Part shown: positions 5,083 to 5,791 of the stretch, piece after piece
Layout of the letters: the number at the start of each line of letters is the position of its first letter
Position numbering within the stretch: the stretch's first letter is position 1
From: Lachnospiraceae bacterium
GTDB lineage: Bacteria; Bacillota; Clostridia; Lachnospirales; Lachnospiraceae
DNA length: 5,791 nt
Direction: 5' to 3'
NCBI GenBank assembly: GCA_024691145.1
Contig: JAILNW010000375.1
Coordinates: 1 to 5,791, forward strand
Program-made: the position numbers and the translations under genes
Notes under the pieces: model-generated
Databases searched by the model: none
What the model saw: only the letters and a program-made list of their open reading frames with translations
What the model was told of the DNA's origin: nothing

Positions 5083-5791
5083 TTATGGATTATAAACCGT
5101 TCCCACAAACCAAACCTCTTTTGTATCGCTATCTCTTATTATATAAATATAAGGTTTGTTAAAAACAAGAACGGGTCTGTTAATGGTAGTGTTTTTAAGA
5201 TTATTTTTCATTTCATAATAAATAGGATTTGCATTTGTCATTAATCCTATATCGCTAAAGGTGATATCTGCTTTTTGCTTAATTGTTGAAATAGCAATAT
5301 GATCATTAGTTATACCTGATAAATCGGGATAATTAGCAAATATTTTTTTAATACCAAGAGCTTTTAAATCATTTACAAGGTCAATTGAATAATCGTGATG
5401 GTAAGAAGGCATTATAACATATATGCCATTACCTTCAGCTGATTCAGATGCGGATATTTCATTATCTATTATAGTATTAATATCCTCAAAATATATTTTC
5501 TCAATGAACTCTTTTAATTTATAGTTTTCTGACATTATTGCAATATATTCAAGCTGTGTATCACCATATTTTTTCAATGGAAGAGTAATAGCTTTTATTT
5601 CTTCACCATTTAGAAAATACACATCTTCCTCTGAAAAACTTCCAAAAACAGCACGAGATATAGTATTTTGATATAATATATCGTCATATCCAAAAAGTAA
5701 AGATCTATTTTCATAAAACTCATATTTCCACTCCATATTAATAGAAATAGTATTAATTAAGGCAATATTATTGTTGATAATCTCATCGTCA
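5083..5791 (-). CDS. Serpin (serine/cysteine protease inhibitor family), C-terminal part, 5'-partial
   Basis: Serpins trap proteases by inserting a cleaved reactive loop into a beta-sheet. Residues are numbered from the Met at 5736, which is internal: 18 more complete sense codons run to the window edge, and ALINTISINMEW fits the conserved serpin strand before the Trp (usual form vNaiyFkgkW). Other family stretches are ITLPLKKYGDTQLEYIAIM (50-68), IYVIMPSYHHDYSIDLVNDL (105-124), LGIKKIFANYPDLSGIT (127-143), HIAISTIKQKADITF (146-160), and the C-terminal signature NRPVLVFNKPYIYIIRD (186-202) then VGTVYNP at the very end. About 235 of the usual 370-400 residues are in view; any signal peptide lies outside. 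The hinge is odd: Gly164 is kept, but the small residues after it (usual T-x-A-A-A) are Leu-Met-Thr-Asn-Ala-Asn-Pro. The reactive loop also looks about six residues long. Family assignment is by recalled motifs. Inhibitory activity is uncertain. The gene has its own terminator and lies upstream of the cellulase. Confidence 0.85.
   Translation of the reverse strand, partial: DDEIINNNIALINTISINMEWKYEFYENRSLLFGYDDILYQNTISRAVFGSFSEEDVYFLNGEEIKAITLPLKKYGDTQLEYIAIMSENYKLKEFIEKIYFEDINTIIDNEISASESAEGNGIYVIMPSYHHDYSIDLVNDLKALGIKKIFANYPDLSGITNDHIAISTIKQKADITFSDIGLMTNANPIYYEMKNNLKNTTINRPVLVFNKPYIYIIRDSDTKEVWFVGTVYNP

Noticed and set aside
5051..5099. CGGTT / AACCG inverted pair around the serpin stop
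   Set aside because: Only 5 bp with about 39 nt between; expected by chance and overlapped by the better terminator.
5083..5736. A complete 217-residue protein starting at 5736
   Set aside because: The upstream frame is open and matches serpin, and the Met falls in the middle of a conserved strand. The gene is cut by the window edge.
1..5791. Defence system, phage, CRISPR or mobile element
   Set aside because: No direct-repeat arrays, integrase, transposase, toxin-antitoxin pair or nuclease motif seen; the genes are transport, signalling, cellulose degradation and a serpin.

Overview
The window is AT-rich DNA with tight intergenic spacing, strong Gly-Gly-rich Shine-Dalgarno sites and short hairpin-plus-T terminators. 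Together with a GH5/CBM2-type endoglucanase, a zinc-finger anti-sigma factor and a bacterial serpin, this suggests a low-GC anaerobic Firmicute. A gut or rumen plant-fibre degrader of the Lachnospiraceae/Clostridia type fits best. That placement is inferred from protein flavour; no rRNA or marker gene is present.

Left half, plus strand. The window opens inside a half-size ABC exporter gene (1-929, 5' end missing): the last membrane stretch and a complete ATPase domain. A sigma-A-like promoter follows, then a seven-helix membrane protein that I do not recognise (1010-1669), closed by an intrinsic terminator. Next comes a two-gene signalling operon: an ECF sigma factor (1806-2279) overlapping by 8 bp a membrane-anchored zinc-finger anti-sigma factor (2272-3255) whose outer domain looks DUF4825-like. 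A symmetric 9-bp hairpin at 3275-3296 can end transcription from both sides.

Right half, minus strand. A secreted, modular endo-beta-1,4-glucanase (3337-4887) has a signal/anchor segment, an N-terminal CBM2-like module, a Pro/Thr/Ala linker of eight 15-bp units and a C-terminal GH5 (subfamily 2-like) catalytic domain. It has its own strong promoter (TTTACA-17-TATAAT with an extended TG). Upstream of it, separated by a 12-bp hairpin terminator, is the 3' part of a serpin gene (5083 to the window edge). The apparent start at 5736 is not a start: the frame stays open to the edge and the upstream residues continue serpin homology.

How they fit: the cellulase and serpin are adjacent, co-oriented and (at least the cellulase) extracytoplasmic. 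A protease inhibitor beside a secreted fibre-degrading enzyme recalls the dockerin-bearing serpins of Clostridium thermocellum, although this serpin has an unusual hinge and may not be inhibitory. The sigma/anti-sigma pair probably senses the envelope. Nothing in the sequence convincingly ties it to the cellulase promoter. I see no RNA gene, CRISPR array, insertion sequence or phage element, and no gene-free stretch longer than 300 bases.
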